Notes under the pieces: generated by a model
Told to the model about the DNA's origin: nothing
Database searches by the model: none
Seen by the model: the letters and a program-made list of their open reading frames with translations, nothing else
Made by a program: the position numbers and the translations under genes
NCBI GenBank assembly: GCA_963693305.1
Contig: OY855908.1
Coordinates: 24,330,493-24,394,492, forward strand
Source of the DNA: Meandrina meandrites
Lineage: Eukaryota; Cnidaria; Anthozoa; Scleractinia; Meandrinidae
Reading direction: 5' to 3'
DNA: 64,000 bases
Part shown: positions 62,801 to 64,000 of the stretch, one piece after another
Position numbering within the stretch: the first letter of the stretch is position 1
How the letters are laid out: each line of letters begins with the position of its first letter

Positions 62801-64000
62801 CTATACAAAGTACCCACCCTGGAGCTTATCCCAGTTCTTATTACATGCAGTAACTAGCTAGGAGTATTCACTTCTTCCTCAGGTTTCTCCCTAGTTTTCA
62901 GCACAGCAGGTAAAAGAACTTTTCAAACCGGTAAAGAACTACTGGTCAATCTCAGCTGTTTTCTAGTGTTGCCCTATGCTGGTCAAATTTTATTTTACAA
63001 GAACTTTTTCTGGCTATACATACTGTCGTCTTTTTATACATCCCAAGAAAAAATTGTAGAAAATTTTCTTCCAGTGTTTAAAGGATATACTTGCTGTCGC
63101 TTACATGAAGCAGTACTTGAAAAAACAGCGCTCTCATTTCATCTTTGCTATGAATCGCTTCAGTTACTTTTCTCTTTGCTTCGAATGCTCAGCATTTACA
63201 ATGGCATCGCTGAAGGGTCGTATTCTCAAGGCTTCTTGTAACCTACTGTCTGGGTTTCGTTTTAAACACTTATGAACTTAATGAGAAGAAGTTCACAACA
63301 AAAGCTGACTTTCCCTTCACCACATGTACACGTGAGCCACGGTAAACTTAGCAATCAACTACACGTAAACTTATTTTCTCCGTAATATTTCTCACTTAAA
63401 AAATAAATTCTTTTTTACCTATTGGCCTTGTGAATTCTTTCATTGTCAATGGACAGAACAGACAAAATGAAAGGAGAGCAGCTATTGCTGCCGATTCATT
63501 GTGAAGAAAGCCCTCCAAACAAAGATTTGGAAGGTGAAGAGAAATAAAGAATATTGAATTAGAATACTGGCACAAAGTTGTAAATGAATATTGCATTTTT
63601 TGCTGTTTCAAGTGGGGAGACTCTTAACTACAGATCCAGAGCAGTTGCTAAGGGATTGCTGACAACTGTATTTTGAAGCAACCGATTTTGAAGCGTTTTG
63701 TAACCCTAAATGGTGAATTTTATTTCGGGGTAAACCTGCTTTGAAACATATATCGTTTGCGCGTGTGAAACTAGTGCCAGTCCCAAACCGCGCGTTAATA
63801 TTTAAAATCTTTAAAACTCCAAGGAAACAAGGTAAAGTTCCGATTTCTTTTACGAATCAGAGATAACGTCGTCGTCTTTATAATCTGACGTATGCTTTTA
63901 CCATTTACTCGAAAAAAGGAAACGCTACTGTTGAAAGTCCGTAAATATGAGTGTTTATTACGCCATAACTCTTATAATAATGCGAATTTCACAAAAACGA

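Larger units (their letters stand above)
61949..64000. other. STARD3 intron, no exon recognised
   Basis: After the last STARD3 exon no START-domain coding segment was found. Contains a 20-bp tandem repeat (62101-62165) and a palindrome (62636-62800); otherwise nothing recognisable. Confidence 0.45.

Overview
The window looks like nuclear DNA of an anthozoan cnidarian, probably a stony coral. This is inferred from AT-rich sequence, many small GT-AG exons, tRNA-derived SINEs, dense short inverted-repeat (MITE/foldback) elements and cnidarian-like versions of animal genes. I could not run a database search, so species and product names rest on recognition of motifs and domain order.

Host genes. 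(1) 3179-16435 (+): the last 30 exons of RECK, a GPI-anchored cysteine-knot/Kazal protein. The signal peptide and first knot lie upstream. (2) 33684-18043 (-): an 11-exon gene for a ~382-residue coiled-coil protein with a C-terminal globular domain resembling the RWD heads of kinetochore proteins; its name is not certain. (3) 27058-28770 (+): an intronless RING-NHL (TRIM2/3/32/71-like) gene nested antisense in an intron of gene 2. (4) 33909-61948 (+): the first six exons of STARD3/STARD3NL (MENTAL domain), head-to-head with gene 2; the gene runs past the mapped exons.

Mobile DNA. The centrepiece is a complete Polinton/Maverick, 44693-61433/4, about 16.74 kb, inserted between STARD3 exons 5 and 6. 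It has a TAATAC target duplication and 259-bp terminal inverted repeats that I read as identical. It carries intact protein-primed DNA polymerase, integrase, packaging ATPase, double-jelly-roll major capsid, penton, maturation protease and several virion or unknown proteins. Three neighbouring proteins start with the same ~45-residue zinc-ribbon-like header; one continues into a parvovirus-type phospholipase A2 domain. Another gene encodes a collagen-like fibre. Most capsid-block genes have a TATATA(A/GG) box within a few bases of the start codon, often overlapping the stop codon of the preceding gene, and the major capsid gene has three 44-bp copies of it.

The rest is a graveyard of smaller repeats: a TTAA-bounded nested foldback (37156-40612) containing a ~1-kb-arm palindrome with a captured zinc-ribbon ORF, inverted Penelope-like fragments with a GIY-YIG domain (41383-42637), a perfect-arm SINE palindrome (12123-12373), hammerhead-like foldback DNA (30300-30849) and many MITEs. 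No CRISPR array, rRNA or functional tRNA gene was seen.
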